Shown here piece after piece: positions 47,110-58,618 of a stretch of DNA of 64,000 nucleotides. A model generated the notes under the pieces. That model did no database searches. It saw only the letters and a program-made list of their open reading frames with translations, and was not told where the DNA came from. The translations under genes and the position numbers were made by a program. Origin of the DNA: Brachypterus glaber (Eukaryota; Arthropoda; Insecta; Coleoptera; Kateretidae); NCBI GenBank assembly GCA_958510825.1, contig OY294046.1, positions 47,411,794-47,475,793 on the forward strand, written 5' to 3'. Each line of letters begins with the position of its first letter. Position 1 is the stretch's first letter.

Positions 47110-47356
47110 CACTGATAAAAAGGATTTATTTGGTTATGGCCAATTAAATTATTTGGTTGTGAGTAACAAACTTTATTTGAGTCAAATAGATATTTAGTTC
47201 ATGTAAACAAATATTTAAATTTCAAAATGATTTATTAATGAGAACAAAATAGTGTATTGGACAGAAGTAAAATTTATTTGTCACAACCAAATAATTTAAT
47301 TGGCTATATCCAACCAAATATTTAGTAGACACAAATAAACTGTTTTATCAGTGTGA
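47110..47356 (+). mobile_element. Inverted-repeat MITE, copy 2 (pair at 18836)
   Basis: A complete copy: CACTGATAAAA on the left, TTTTATCAGTG on the right, and inner TIR blocks GGCCAATTAAATTATTTGG facing CCAAATAATTTAATTGGC. It matches 18836-19062 in the same orientation. TSD not determined. Confidence 0.82.
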
Positions 47357-48047
47357 TTGTAAACCTTATAACTTTTAAACGGGGTGTCCGATTTTAAAAA
47401 AAAAATCACATTAAGTTAAAACGATTTTGAACTTTCGTAGTTTGGGCCATGTGAAATATAATGAATATTGTGGTAGGATAAGAGAGAAAAGGGGACAAAA
47501 ATTAATATTTTTGACAATAACTGGCATAATATTTACACAGTTAAACTTTTTTTTAATTTCCTACAAAAATATTTTTAATAATTTTTGTTGTAGGACTATT
47601 ATTTTCTGAGATAGGAAGATTTAAAAATATTGCCACCCGTCCGTTTCAGCTTGTTTTAACTTTACAGAAACATTATTTTATTTCACAGTTAATTTATAGA
47701 CTTTACATGTGTCCTTTTTTAGATTTTACAGCACTCTTTTTTTACAGGATTCTTTCTCATGTTGTGTGTGTGTATGTGTGTGTTGTTGATGCACATCAAC
47801 ATCTGTCAGCGTTTACTCGACGGTTAATACTCCGAAAACAAAATAAATTGAATGTCAAATAAATGTATTTGAACTTCAGGACACCGCATAAAAACTTATC
47901 TGAATGTTGGACAAAAAATAGGACTTAAAAGCATTTAAATAAATATTAAATTCTGGTCTACACATAAAAAAAATCTTCTAGTCCATAAATTGTTATTTTA
48001 TTCAAATATAAATAAACATGTAAAGATATTTTCTTTTTATACAAATT

Positions 48048-48051
<4 letters not shown>
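47357..48051. other. AT-rich stretch with TG-rich and small palindromic pieces
   Basis: A GTGTGTGTATGTGTG run lies near 47766, then TGTTGATGCACATCAACA (18-bp palindrome). The block at about 47555-47610 (TTTTTGTTGTAGGACTAT..TTTTC.GAGATA) resembles 7163-7202. Confidence 0.45.

Positions 48052-48107
<56 letters not shown>
48052..48107. repeat. (AT)28 microsatellite
   Basis: An uninterrupted AT dinucleotide run of about 56 bp. The Tyr/Ile frame through it is an artefact. Confidence 0.98.
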
Positions 48108-48112
<5 letters not shown>

Positions 48113-48247
48113 GAAGATAAAATAGCACAGGCCACAAAAAATGTAAGAAGAAAAAGATATTTTATCTGCTTTTTTTGGCTTGAAGCCTCTTAAATTAAGA
48201 ACGAATTCAGGATGAAATAAACCTTTTAGTCTTTCATTTTTTGTTGA

Positions 48248-48372
48248 CAACAGCTTAGGGCAAAAAAAATATTGTGCGTTATATCTCAAAAAAACGACCT
48301 GATAATGTTTCGAAAAAAGGAAAAAGTGAAATCAGCTCATCAAATATAGCCAGAATCATCTAAAATGTCCCC
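48248..48372 (-). repeat. Dispersed repeat (inverted pair at 40510)
   Basis: Reverse complement of the 40510-40632 family: ATCTCAAAAAAACGACCTGA, GGAAAAAGTGAAATCAGC and GCATCAAATATAGCCAGA-like blocks in order. Confidence 0.75.
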
Positions 48373-48854
48373 GGCAAATAAAAAAATCTATTTTTGTGAA
48401 GCAGTGCGGGGCATGACAAAACAAAATTGCCCGTTTTTTTTTAATTCTGATCCGGGATAATATGTAAGTAAATAAATTTCTATAAAATGTATCTAACTAC
48501 AATCAAGAAACATTTTAATCTTGTTTTATACAACTATTTGTCTCTTTATTGCCTCTAATGGTAATGTAGTACTATCATTTTTATCTATTAGTCTAGGTGT
48601 TGCTTAATTACTTTGAATATTGCCATAAAGGTGCATAAAACAGTTAAGTCATTGACGTTAATCAATAAAAACAAGTGTAGTTATCGTATGATTTCCAGAA
48701 ACCGTAGTAAAGTATAACATAACAATTAAACATAACAGTACCGTACTCAGTATAAATAGGTATCCATAAAGCGTTAACGATAGGTACTGAGAAATCTGTT
48801 TTAGCAATTCCTACAAAAAAAAATTGAGTGACAGATGGGGACGTTTATAACAGT
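48373..48854. other. AT-rich stretch, nothing recognised
   Basis: No gene or bounded element seen. Confidence 0.4.
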
Positions 48855-48985
48855 TATTTTTGAGCCCAAAATGGCTGATTTCTGCTTGAGCGTGGAATTT
48901 GCTGATCGAATCGTCTAGCCGAGATCAGCAATCATGCGAAAGCAGAAATCACATTTTGCGCTCGTAATACAAACAACTTTTTTTC
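48855..48985. repeat. Stem-loop inverted-repeat element
   Basis: GAGCCCAAAATGGCTGATTT...GCTGATC faces the complement of GAGCGCAAAATGTGATTTC...GCTGATC. The arms are about 55 bp with a ~20-nt tip (GAATCGTCTAGCCGA). Confidence 0.7.
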
Positions 48986-49154
48986 TACGATCTAAAATAA
49001 ATAAATAAATATATAAACTTCAGGCAGTAAATTTATAACCCTTAAAGGTCGTAGCATTTACAATTTTCTGCAAATCTGGTGCTCTTTTAGCAGTAAAATC
49101 CTCATCACTGTCGCTCTCCAAAATTTCTTTATAACAACAAATATTTAGCACACG

Positions 49155-49612
49155 AAATTGAGATAGAAAAATCGAAAAAAGCTGAAAGAAAATTCCCATT
49201 AACGTAACTTTTACAACAAAAATTTACTTTTATTATAAGGATCAATTTTACCAATTTTAAAATTAATCTCCCTAAAAACACAAAAGTTATGGGGGGTTAA
49301 ACTTTTTAAAAAATAAAATGCGAACATTAAAAAAAAAAGATCTTTTTTTCGTTTTTTTGCAAAAAGAAAATAAAGCAAAAATTGAAATTTTTTTTTTCAT
49401 TTTTTTTTTGTTTTTAAAAAAGATCTTAAAATTGTTATTTTTTTTTTTTTTTTTGAAAAAAATTGCATTTTTCAAAAAGGAAATAAAACAAATTGTTGAA
49501 AAATGTTTTAAAGTTTTTTTCTATTTTTTTTGAAAAATAAATTTTCAGGTATTAATTAACTGTGAATAGTATATAATGGAATTCTTAGCATTACGTATCT
49601 TTAAGGCCCTTT
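49155..49612 (-). repeat. T-rich dispersed repeat, copy 2
   Basis: Inverted relative of 24245-24640: AAAGCTGAAAGAAAATTCCC at the left, and CTGTGAATAGTATATAATGG with GCATTACGTATCTTTA at the right. The A/T homopolymer core differs in length, and the two frames in it are artefacts. Confidence 0.75.
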
Positions 49613-50105
49613 TTTTCTTTCTTGGACACAATTATGCGAATAACTTTTCATTCTTATCTATCAGTAGAAGTTACCATTACCGTGTTTCCTACACGGACGG
49701 CATTTATCTAGGATACAAAGTTTAATGATTGTCTCGTGCGACCGTAAAAGGTAAACCGATTAACGGCGCGAAACCGTTTTATTATACTCTGCATAACTCT
49801 ATAACTAGAGGAGCATTATACAAAAGTTCTTAAATTTCTTGAGAAGTTATAGTTTAAAACCAATAAAACATGAAATGACTAATAGCTAACTCGTACTATG
49901 CTGTAGAGATCCCTAAAGATCAGTAAAAATGTTACGTAACACTTAAAAAATTATAAACTTATAAAATGTTTATTGGTCACGTTTTTAAAAATGATCTAGG
50001 CTTAAAGAGACGGATTCCTTGCAAATTTTATTGCACATGGCGTGGCTAACAGTTAACTAAATCATCTAAACAAAAACAATTAGACATGAAAAACCATAGC
50101 CAATA
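49613..50105. other. AT-rich stretch, nothing recognised
   Basis: No gene or bounded element seen. Confidence 0.4.
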
Positions 50106-50192
50106 ACCGGTTTTCGGTTATCCGGTTTCGGAAATTACATCAGACCGGTTTTGGGTTAAAACACGGAAGCAATAACCGGTTAAAAACCGGTT
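50106..50192. promoter_or_regulatory. Cluster of five CCGGTT motifs
   Basis: (A)CCGGTT occurs at 50106, 50121, 50144, 50175 and 50186, with further GGTTA/GGGTTAA near-copies between. AACCGGTT is the consensus for Grainyhead/CP2 factors, so the cluster could be a binding platform. It could equally be a decayed simple repeat, and no adjacent gene is known. Confidence 0.3.
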
Positions 50193-50224
50193 TAAACCAT
50201 AAAGCAAAATTTCCTTTCATTTTT

Positions 50225-50350
50225 TTTACTTTTTGTAAAATGTTACCTAACAAATAGGGGGGGGGGGTCTCGAAAATGTTACGCCGCGTTACAGGGGGGG
50301 GGGTCAAAAATGGCCAAATTTTGCATTACGTAAAACTTGAACGCTCCCTT
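50225..50350. mobile_element. Decayed relative of the 42339 PIF-type MITE
   Basis: Two G-runs (GGGGGGGGGGTCTC and GTTACAGGGGGGGGGGTC) and the right end TTTTGCATTACGTAAAACTT...GCTCCC followed by TTA match the family at 42339. The left terminus is not clear. Confidence 0.6.
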
Positions 50351-50579
50351 ACCACGCTTTCGCAAATGAGTCACTGCACGTTTTGTTGCATCTACGTATG
50401 TAGGTAATATTACCTACTAAGGTTAAAGATTTTATATCTATATAAAATTTTTAACCTATAGGTACAAATATTTTTTTATCTAATTCTAAATACTTTCCGT
50501 TTTGCCTATCCGTCCTTCCGTAGATAAAACGATAACTCAATAACAGAATATACAATCGATATGAATTTTTCTGAAAAAA

Positions 50580-50708
50580 ATTAAATTCTATGAGCGAAAA
50601 AATCCAATTGTTTAAAAAAAAAATCGCTTTAAAAATTATAACTTTTTTTATTTTTAAAGCGATTTTTTTCAGAAACAATAAGATTCTTTCCCTCATAGAA
50701 ATTAATCC
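50580..50708. repeat. Foldback hairpin (~129 bp)
   Basis: The inner stem AAAAAATCGCTTTAAAAAT (about 50620) faces ATTTTTAAAGCGATTTTTT. The outer TTAAATTCTATGAGCG faces CCCTCATAGAAATTAATC. Only a 10-nt loop. Confidence 0.8.
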
Positions 50709-50751
50709 GATAAACTAAATATTTTCGGAAACCCTTACTTTAACCTTTTAA

Positions 50752-50907
50752 CACGTTCGCTGCCGATGTATCATTTGCTGATACATCGGCGTTATGCGCG
50801 CGGTGCCGGTGTATCAACGTATACTATATCGGCTTATAAAGATACTTGAGCTCAGTATTCTGTCGGTATTGCGAGAGGTACTTGTGAGAGTAACAGCAGC
50901 GAACGTG
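50752..50907. mobile_element. piggyBac-type MITE, TTAA target
   Basis: A 156-bp element with perfect 12-bp TIRs CACGTTCGCTGC, flanked by TTAA at 50748-50751 and 50908-50911, the target signature of piggyBac elements. Inside is a perfect 12-bp hairpin GCCGATGTATCA/TGATACATCGGC with a 5-nt loop (50762-50790), and GTGTATCA/GATACTTGAG-type echoes. It is GC-richer than its flanks. Confidence 0.88.
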
Positions 50908-50911
50908 TTAA

Positions 50912-51694
50912 CGCGCCACAGAAAAGTGGTTAATTTTTTACCATTTTTTTTTCTTAATTTTTAGTCTACACTGAAAATCAATAACAAGTAACGTTGAAAA
51001 ATTTTAAAATAATCTTTATTTTCTACAATATAAGTTTGCCCAAGTTAACTTGGGTAAACGGAAAAGAGCCAACCTACTGTCAACGAGTTAACACGGGCGA
51101 GTGCGTTAAGGGGTTATTAAAGAGATTCGTGGCAATTCATTCAAAAATCACATTCTAATCCTGTTTTAAAAATAAAGAGCATGTTCGAGTTCAAAGAAAT
51201 TATATTTTGATAAGTGTTTCGAGAGAAAACGTAATATATAGTTTGACGCACGGATCAGTGGCTACGGGAATTATGTTTTGAATGTGTATGCAAGTGGGAG
51301 GCCCGTTGGAAGCACGCATGCCTTATAACGCTCTTGACGGAAAGAAGAGAGCCCGAATGATTCCTCCCCCTTACGTCAGAGACTTTCTTTAATGCGGAGA
51401 ACTATAATATCCACTGTTAAGGGTATACTAGGGAATACAAAGCATTTTACATCTTCAAGGCCTGCTAATATTTGTTGAGACTACTAACGCGTACTTTATG
51501 AATGAAGAGATCAAAATCGGGTCGACAGACTTTCAACAGCTTCTTGTATGAACGAAGAACCTATCTGTACTATTGTCTTAACAACATCATAATAAGAAGA
51601 TTAGTCTGGGAAAATGATTGTAGATTAATTATTATAATTATTTTTTTCGACGATTTGTAATATCGGTGCATACAAAACAAATCATTTCGGGTAA
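50912..51694. other. Mixed-composition stretch, nothing recognised
   Basis: 51240-51430 is less AT-rich than the surroundings and shows no repeat relative in the window, but no frame or domain supports an exon. Confidence 0.4.
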
Positions 51695-51702
51695 AATCGG
51701 AA

Positions 51703-51956
51703 CGAGGGGTTTATTTATTAAAAAAAAGTGTACAAGGATTGTGAGAAACAAAGGATTGTGGAAGATTGACAAAAAGATTGTGAAAGATCGTACAAAATTT
51801 TAATGAAGGTTGTTAAGGATTGTGGAAGATTTTAGATTGTGGAAGATTTTAGATGATTGTGGAGGATTTTAGATGATTTTAGATAAAGGAATTGTCAAGG
51901 ATTGTAGAAGATTGTTGGATAGGTGTACAAGGATTGTCCAATAAATAAACCCCTCG
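51703..51956 (+). mobile_element. hAT-type MITE with internal ~10-bp repeats (copy 2)
   Basis: TIRs CGAGGGGTTTATTTATT at both ends and an 8-bp duplication AATCGGAA/AACCGGAA (7 of 8; 51695-51702, 51957-51964). The interior is an array around GATTGTGGAAGATTTTAGAT. It is the reverse of the element at 283-527. The number and order of units differ between the copies. Confidence 0.9.
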
Positions 51957-51999
51957 AACCGGAACTTTCAAATCAAATTGTTTTTCTTTCAAAAATTGT

Positions 52000-52110
52000 T
52001 TTTGGATAAGAAACCTACTAATCATATAGCGTATCCAAATTTAAAGTCTTTATCCGATGCGTTCTCATGGTCACAGATAAACCAAGAGACCGACCGACCA
52101 ACAGACCCAG
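52000..52110 (-). repeat. GACCGAC/GATAACT repeat fragment
   Basis: AATTTAAAGTCTTTATCCGA then GAGACCGACCGACCAACAGA, a reverse-orientation family copy. Confidence 0.6.
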
Positions 52111-52684
52111 AGAGATTTATTTTTTTTAATCAGATTTTTAGAGATAAAACGTCAAAAAACTTGAAAAAGGAATACAAAATTTTCAATTAATTTTTTTGAA
52201 TGAGGTAGGACTTTCCTAGGAAAAAGTAATATTAAATGGCCAGAAAATACATTTCGTAAACGATCCAAATAGATTTTTAGTATCATAATCAAACTTTATC
52301 TTTAATAAAAAAATAATTGCATAAACAAACAATATTAAATAAACTACATTATCTTTATTGAACGTAGGTTTTTGTATAACGTTTATATCTAAAGACTACA
52401 ACTTGCATAAGAGGTTAATCTCTGTTGACTCAATTTTTCAGGTGAAACAAAAATTTGATTTATTTTCTGGGGAACAGAAATTTTGACAAACAATATTTAA
52501 AATTCTAGGCACGTAATTTAAAAAATACTGCTGCCAACCAAATAATACTTTCCCCTATAGGCCTAGGTTAAAATCAAAGACGAAAAAAGCAAAAAAATAT
52601 TTTTATATTAAAAAAAAAATCAAAACAAAAAATCGTAAAACGAAAAATAAATTGTTTTTTTTTTAAATTGTGTTTACCCTATTT

Positions 52685-52850
52685 TGCTCCCTTCACCCAA
52701 CCCGATTTTTACCAAAAACAATTACAGCCTAGAACTTTGGATAATGAAACTAAGATCCAAATTTGAAGTCTTTAGCCCGAAGCGTTATTGAGTTATCGTG
52801 GTTTCCCGAGCACAGACATACAGACCGACGGACTTTTTTTTTTCGGAAAT
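52685..52850 (-). repeat. GACCGAC/GATAACT repeat
   Basis: CCGAAGCGTTATTGAGTTAT, CGTGGTTTCCCGAGCACAGA and GACCGACGG, with the preceding AGAACTTTGGATAATGAAAC block. Reverse orientation. Confidence 0.75.
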
Positions 52851-53875
52851 CATATTTTCTGGATATAAAAAGTCCAGAAACGTCAAAAAACCAATAAAAA
52901 AATGAGATTTTCCTTGGGAAAAATAAAATAGAGCTGTTTTTACAACAAAATGGTACCGGGATATTTTTGGGGACTCTGAAACTGAATCTTATGTTAAAAT
53001 TACAAAATTCGAAATGGTGGATTCAATATGGAGGTCGTAATTTAAAAAAAAAAGCTATTTTCAAAATTTCTATTAATAATAACCGTATAAAAAAGAATAG
53101 GCACAGAAAATAAGCTTATTTAAATATTTCTTAAAATGGTGATTTTCATTTTTTGCTAAGCCAAGTACTGTGTACATTTTATGAATTGGCACCTCTGTGG
53201 AATGTGAAAAATTCAAGGTCACCTATTACCTCTTCTCTTCCACTTGCCTCGGCTCACAGGTGCTAGTTGGTATTGCGACTGCTATAGTTTGCATAGTATA
53301 GCCGCACAGAGATTGAAGTAAAAAAATAGGCATTTTACAGCTGTAATATTGTTGTACTACCGTTTTCATGCAAAAACTGCATAAAGCCAAAAATTCTGTT
53401 TAGCCCCTTATGTAAGTTGTACTCTTCATTTATAAACTTAAGATTATAATATCGTGATAATATTAAAAGTAACGATTTTATTTTATTAGAGCTACTATTG
53501 CATTACATGTAATCTAATTTTTTTTATTTTGTTTAACCTCGTTTTCGTTAAGTCAATGAACTCGACTGCAATAACAATACTACAGAATAATAATATTTGT
53601 TTCATATTAAAATATTTGTGTTTTTAAACATTTTTTTTTTCAAGAACAGATCACTCCATAATTTAAAGTTATTTTGATAATTCTATTATATCATCATTAT
53701 CAACAGTACTGTACACAGTTTTCCCTCTAATGTTCTATATTGTCCAACATGCCATGAAATCATTAATCAAAAACTTATTAGTCCCAAGACTGGTTTGATG
53801 CTCTAAACACAAAAAAAACATATCTTCAAACCAACAATGCTATATTTTTGATATGGTTAATTTAATTATATGGTA
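52851..53875. other. AT-rich stretch, nothing recognised
   Basis: No gene or bounded element. 53850-53875 belongs to the TATGGTTAA repeat block split by the next element. Confidence 0.4.
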
Positions 53876-54600
53876 GGAGGACATACCCATGAATGGGACA
53901 GTGCCTGTTTCTGAGCTATGCTTCGTAATTTTTGGTTTTTGTTACCATGGTTAGATCGCCCTAGATGTGCAGTTAAAAAATCAGTTTTACCAAGTTAAAA
54001 GTAACTTTTTTAATAATTTAGAATGATGTTTAATTGACGAAAGGCAAAAGGAAACTGAATGGGACAATTAGCATGTTTCATTCCTATCCATCTCTTTTAG
54101 ATAAGGAATTACTCTAAAAGGACAGAAAGTGTCTATGATACTACCCATACAACAATTTTAAACAGTTAGAACTCTTAACTAAGTAATATTTGATATTGAT
54201 TTAAAAAAAGCAGGATAAAATTATTTAAAGTAAATTCTATGTAAAAAAAAGAATTTAACAGCTATTTTTTTTGTTATGAAGTTACATTATAGGTTTATTG
54301 TTATAGTTATAGTTATAATATATAATAATAGTGATAATAATAGAAATTTTTATGATTTATTACCTTTATAATAGCAATGTTGTATTTGTGTCCCATTCAA
54401 TAATACCGTCTTCATGAATGGGACTTTTTGTTTGGAAATGGTTTTAGTTTTGGTAAAAATAAATATTATTCAGGTTTATCACTTGGACTGTGTTCTTTTA
54501 TTTCCAAATATGATAGCTAAAAAAAAATACGTATAACAGACTAAAAATAAAATTTTGCCAGCCATTTAAAAAAAGTGTCCCATTCATGGGTATTTCCCCC
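53876..54600. mobile_element. TA-flanked element repeating its terminal motif
   Basis: A 725-bp element with TIRs GGAGGACATACCCATGAATG and (reverse) GGGGGAAATACCCATGAATG, TA on both sides (53874-53875, 54601-54602). The inner TIR motif TGAATGGGAC recurs at about 53891, 54056 and 54414, with its complement at about 54391 and 54577. Same layout as 4965-5878, but with an unrelated sequence. Confidence 0.82.
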
Positions 54601-54602
54601 TA

Positions 54603-54800
54603 CTTATAGTCAATTCAACATTTAATTAATAATGTTCGACTTAACTATAATATGGTTAATTCAACTTTACCGTAGTTAATTCAACCATACTATTGTTAAA
54701 TTAAATATTATATGGTTAAATCCAGCATACGGTATTATTGATTAAAATAAAATGTTGGAAGGACTATACCATATGGTTAAATTAACCATATAAACAAAAG
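54603..54800 (+). repeat. TATGGTTAATTCAAC degenerate minisatellite
   Basis: GGTTAATTCAAC/GTTAAATTAA-type units recur with a ~30-bp spacing. The same motif stands left of the preceding element (53853-53873), so that element inserted into this array. Confidence 0.65.
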
Positions 54801-55304
54801 GGTAATTGTTTTAAACTAGCGTTTTTTTTGTATCTACTTGACTTATGCACAAAGTTTCCGATAAAGGTCCAGACTTGCCGATACTTTATATTTAATCTTA
54901 AAGTTTAAACTTTCAATTAATTACTAGTTTTTAATACATTTATAAATACTATAATAAATACGTTAAACACATTTAATTACCGTACAGTTTTGACAAATTA
55001 CAACTCAGTAAAGAAATAATTACAATAATTAAGGGGGTATTTAAAATGTCCTTATCTCAAAAAATTTGCATAGTTGATCAATTGATACTTGATAAAGCAT
55101 TATGGCGTATTGCAGGTGCTGAAAAAATTAAAAAATACTGCCGAAAATGTATCTGCCACCTGCTTTGGGTAATTGCAGGGCCAGTGTCGAAAAACAGCTG
55201 GGTTTTAGCAGATTGATAACAATACACAGTAGTTACTAGGTATTAATATTATGGTTTAGCTAAAAATAATGTCATTGACTTTTTTTTATGTAACTTTTGG
55301 AACA
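54801..55304. other. AT-rich stretch, nothing recognised
   Basis: 55080-55220 is slightly less AT-rich (GGCGTATTGCAGGTGC). No domain or repeat relative identified. Confidence 0.4.
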
Positions 55305-56159
55305 GCTTGAACACTTTAAAAACATATTTTGCTTTCCCATTTTGAAAATTTTCTAAATTTGTATTCGTGAAAAAATTTTCAATTTTTTTGCGTATTTTTG
55401 CGTTTTATGCCGTTTTATGTCGATATAAATCAATTTCAAGGAAAAAAAAATTGTCAATCGGTCGATCGATCGTTCTGTCCGGGAAATCACGATAACTTAA
55501 GAACGCTTTAAGCTAGAGACTTAAAATTTGGCACACAGGTATGTTACCAAAAGTTCTCGCTCGGGATTGTTTTTTTTGAACATTGGGGTGAGGCAAGGGG
55601 AGCAAATGGGAAAAAGTATTTTTTTAGAAAATTTGAAAATTGCTATATAGGGGTTTTTGAGGTTGCTGAAATTGAATCTGATAATAAAATTTTTCGTTTG
55701 GACTTTTTACCCCCGAGGGGTAGAGGGGGTAAATATTTTTAAATATTTTCAATATTTTCTTCAAAATTGGTATATAGGGGTTTTTGGGATCGACGAATAT
55801 GAATAATAATAACATTTTTCTAATTTCCTGAGGGGTGGGGGGTAGTTTTTGTGAAAACTGGTATATTGGGGTTTTTGAGGTTGCTGAATGTGAATCTAAT
55901 AATAAAAAAAATTTTAATCCACCCCCTAACGGTCGGGGTATAGTTTTTATGAATATTGGTATATTGTGGTTTTTAAGGTTGCTGGAAGTGAATCTGATAA
56001 TAAAAAATCCATATCACGCTCGGAAGTGGAAAATGGGATAGCCGTTTTACTGGGCAGTGTATTTTAGACGGTCTTACTCAAAAGTATTTGTTACTCATAT
56101 TTTTATAGAAAGGAATCAATAAAGTAGCGTCATCTAGTAAAATTTTTGTTAACTTTTAA

Positions 56160-56400
56160 TTACTTTTACTGCTGAAATCGTAAATTTCCTGTTTATGTAC
56201 CGAAAGTAAAACAAATCATATCTATGTCACGAGAAAATACTCGGTTTATCTATTGGATAAGCAACGTCATATACAATACACATTTTGTTTAATGTCAATA
56301 ACTTGACAGATAGTAACATAACCTCAAAAACAATTTTTAATTTTAGCGCATTATTTTTATCGTAAAAACATTGTATGCGCCTTGTCGAAACTACTCGCCT
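56160..56400 (+). repeat. Dispersed repeat (pair at 31755)
   Basis: Matches 31755-31925: CGAAAGTAAAACAAATC, GATAGTAACATAACCTCAAA and GCGCATTATTTTT in order. Confidence 0.65.
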
Positions 56401-56524
56401 TTTTACGTATCTCGTATCTCGTCTAGTAAATAATTCTATTTCTATTTCTTTTGTGTAATAACTATTTTTATGTTTTGCAGACCTTTTTACCAACATTACA
56501 AATTTCATACTTCGAGTTAATAGT

Positions 56525-56806
56525 ATATTACGCACCGAGTACGCAAACCTAGTTTTCAGTGAACTCAAAGTGCACTGAAATAGGTTTGCGTCAAGGTGCG
56601 TATACTATTTTTCCTACGACCTAACACCTAAACATCCAAAAAACGCAAAATTTCTCTTAAAAATAATTTGTCAATTTGAGGTTATATGTTTGACGTTTTC
56701 TGACAGCAGATATGTAAAATCAGCTGATTGTCACTTCCCAACCGTAGTCATAGAGTCATAGGGTGGAAAATAGGCACTAGCTACTAACTAGCTTGTAGGA
56801 AAAAAA
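56525..56806 (-). repeat. Composite inverted-repeat unit (copy B)
   Basis: Reverse of 6741-7050: the 56525-56605 module is itself a hairpin (ACGCACCGAGTACGCAAACC facing GGTTTGCGTCAAGGTGCGT), followed by TTTTTCCTACGACCTA...TTGTAGGAAAAA. Confidence 0.72.
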
Positions 56807-57885
56807 ATAATGTATTAGTCTCTGTAAAGATAAATAATAACACAAATTAATTTAGCTAAATGTTCTCATAAATTAAACGAAAAGGTTCAAATTCAGCAAA
56901 CATATTGTGTTCAATTTAGAAAAATTACACTCTTGGAAGAGGTAGAAAAAAGGTAGAATTTTGCTGCCTTTTTATGAAAAACACCCGTATATTAGCAATA
57001 TATTACTGCCCAGTAAAAGAGCTTTCCCATTTTACACCTCCGCGCGTGAAATGGATTTTTTATTATCAGATTCACTTTTAGCAACCTTAAAAGTATACCA
57101 ATTTTCACGAAAACTACCCGCCGTCTCTTAGGGTGTGCAGTTAGATTTTTTTTTATTATCAGATTCTCTTTCAGCAACCGTAATAACCCCAATATACCAA
57201 TTTTTACAAAAACTACCCCCCACCCCTCTGGGGTTGAAACTGAAAAAAATTTATTATAAGATTCAGTTTTAGCGACCTCAAAAACCCCAATATAAAAATT
57301 TTCTGCAAAACTACCCCCTGCCCCTCAGGGAGTGTATCAAAAATATTTTTATTATCAGTTTCACTTTCAGCAACCTGAAAAACCTCAATATACCAATTTT
57401 CACGAAAACTACCCCCGCCCATTTGGGGGTGGAGTTAAATTTTATAGTTAGATTCACTTTCTGCAACCTCAAAAACCCCAATAGTTTTCACGAAAACTAC
57501 CCTTCACCCCTTAGGGGGTGAAATTAGAAAAAAATTATTATCAGATTCATATTTGTCGACCCCAAAAACGCCTATATACCAACTCTGACGAAAATATTGA
57601 AAATATTTAAGAATATTTACACCCTTACCCCGAGCGAGAACTTTTGGTAACATATCTGTATGCAAAAGTCTCTAGCTTAAAGCGTTCTTAAGTTATCGTG
57701 CCCACAATATTTCCCGGACAGACCGACCGACCGACAATTTTTTTTTTGCTTGATATTGATTTATATCGACATAAAACTCAAAAATACGCAAAAATTTTTT
57801 TTAATGTTTGCACGAATACAAGGCTTTCCAAAATTTTGAAAATTTTCAAAATAGGAAAACAAAAATATCGCATTTTTCGATTTTT

Positions 57886-58618
57886 GTTCATGAATAAATT
57901 ATCCTAATTTAAGAGGGTAGTAAGCAATTAAGAAAACCCTCAATGAGAATTTAAAAAAAAAATGCTTTTTAAAAAATACTTTTTATCTTACGATAATAGT
58001 AGTATAAATATTAGCGAAGTTTTGCCAAAAATATTAGCTGTTGCCTCCTTTAACCCCCCCCCCCAATGTTTACTGTAGTTCGCGTGAAGTAAAAAACAAA
58101 CCATTTGGTAAAATTATTTTTTTTAAACGGGTATTTTATTTAATTGTTACAAACAGATATACAGACAGACCGACTTTTATACAAAAACGACTAACACTGA
58201 AACCCAAACATAAAAATGCTTTTTTTGCGAACGCAAAAAAAAACGTTTGAAGTAACAGCAAAAAATCAGGGTTCTTTTTATATGAAGGTAGTGTACACAT
58301 CTGTATATTTGTGTTTTATTCCCCAGACTAGACGTCTGTTAATTTCACGTGGATAATTTCAATTTATATTTAATAACGGAAAAAACGGCAAAACATGCTT
58401 AAACAAACTGCTCGCTTCTTTCTAAGTTTGTAGGTTTAATCAGAAGTCCTATACAAGTATATTATACCTTCGGTGTAGCTTTAACTTAAGTTTCTTTATT
58501 TAAGTCTTTTAAACGTTTTATTTACCGTACTTATTTGTTTTTTAGCTGAGAAATATTACCTTTAAAATTTTCACAAAGAAAAAGATTGTATCTGTAGCAA
58601 CTTTAGCAAACAATTAAA
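57886..58618. other. AT-rich stretch with one repeat scrap
   Basis: ACAGACAGACCGAC at about 58158 is a minimal trace of the GACCGAC family. Nothing else is seen. Confidence 0.4.

Larger units (their letters stand above)
55305..57885. mobile_element. 2.6-kb inverted minisatellite element
   Basis: Inverted halves 55305-56061 and 57003-57885 flank a ~940-bp spacer. Each half runs from a GACCGAC/GATAACT block (55385-55570; 57605-57790), through 97-bp units with CCCCTCAGGGG hairpins (about four left, five right), to the common inner end CTGCCCAGTAAAAGAGC. The spacer contains the 56160-56400 repeat and composite unit B. No coding frame has recognisable features. Confidence 0.85.
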
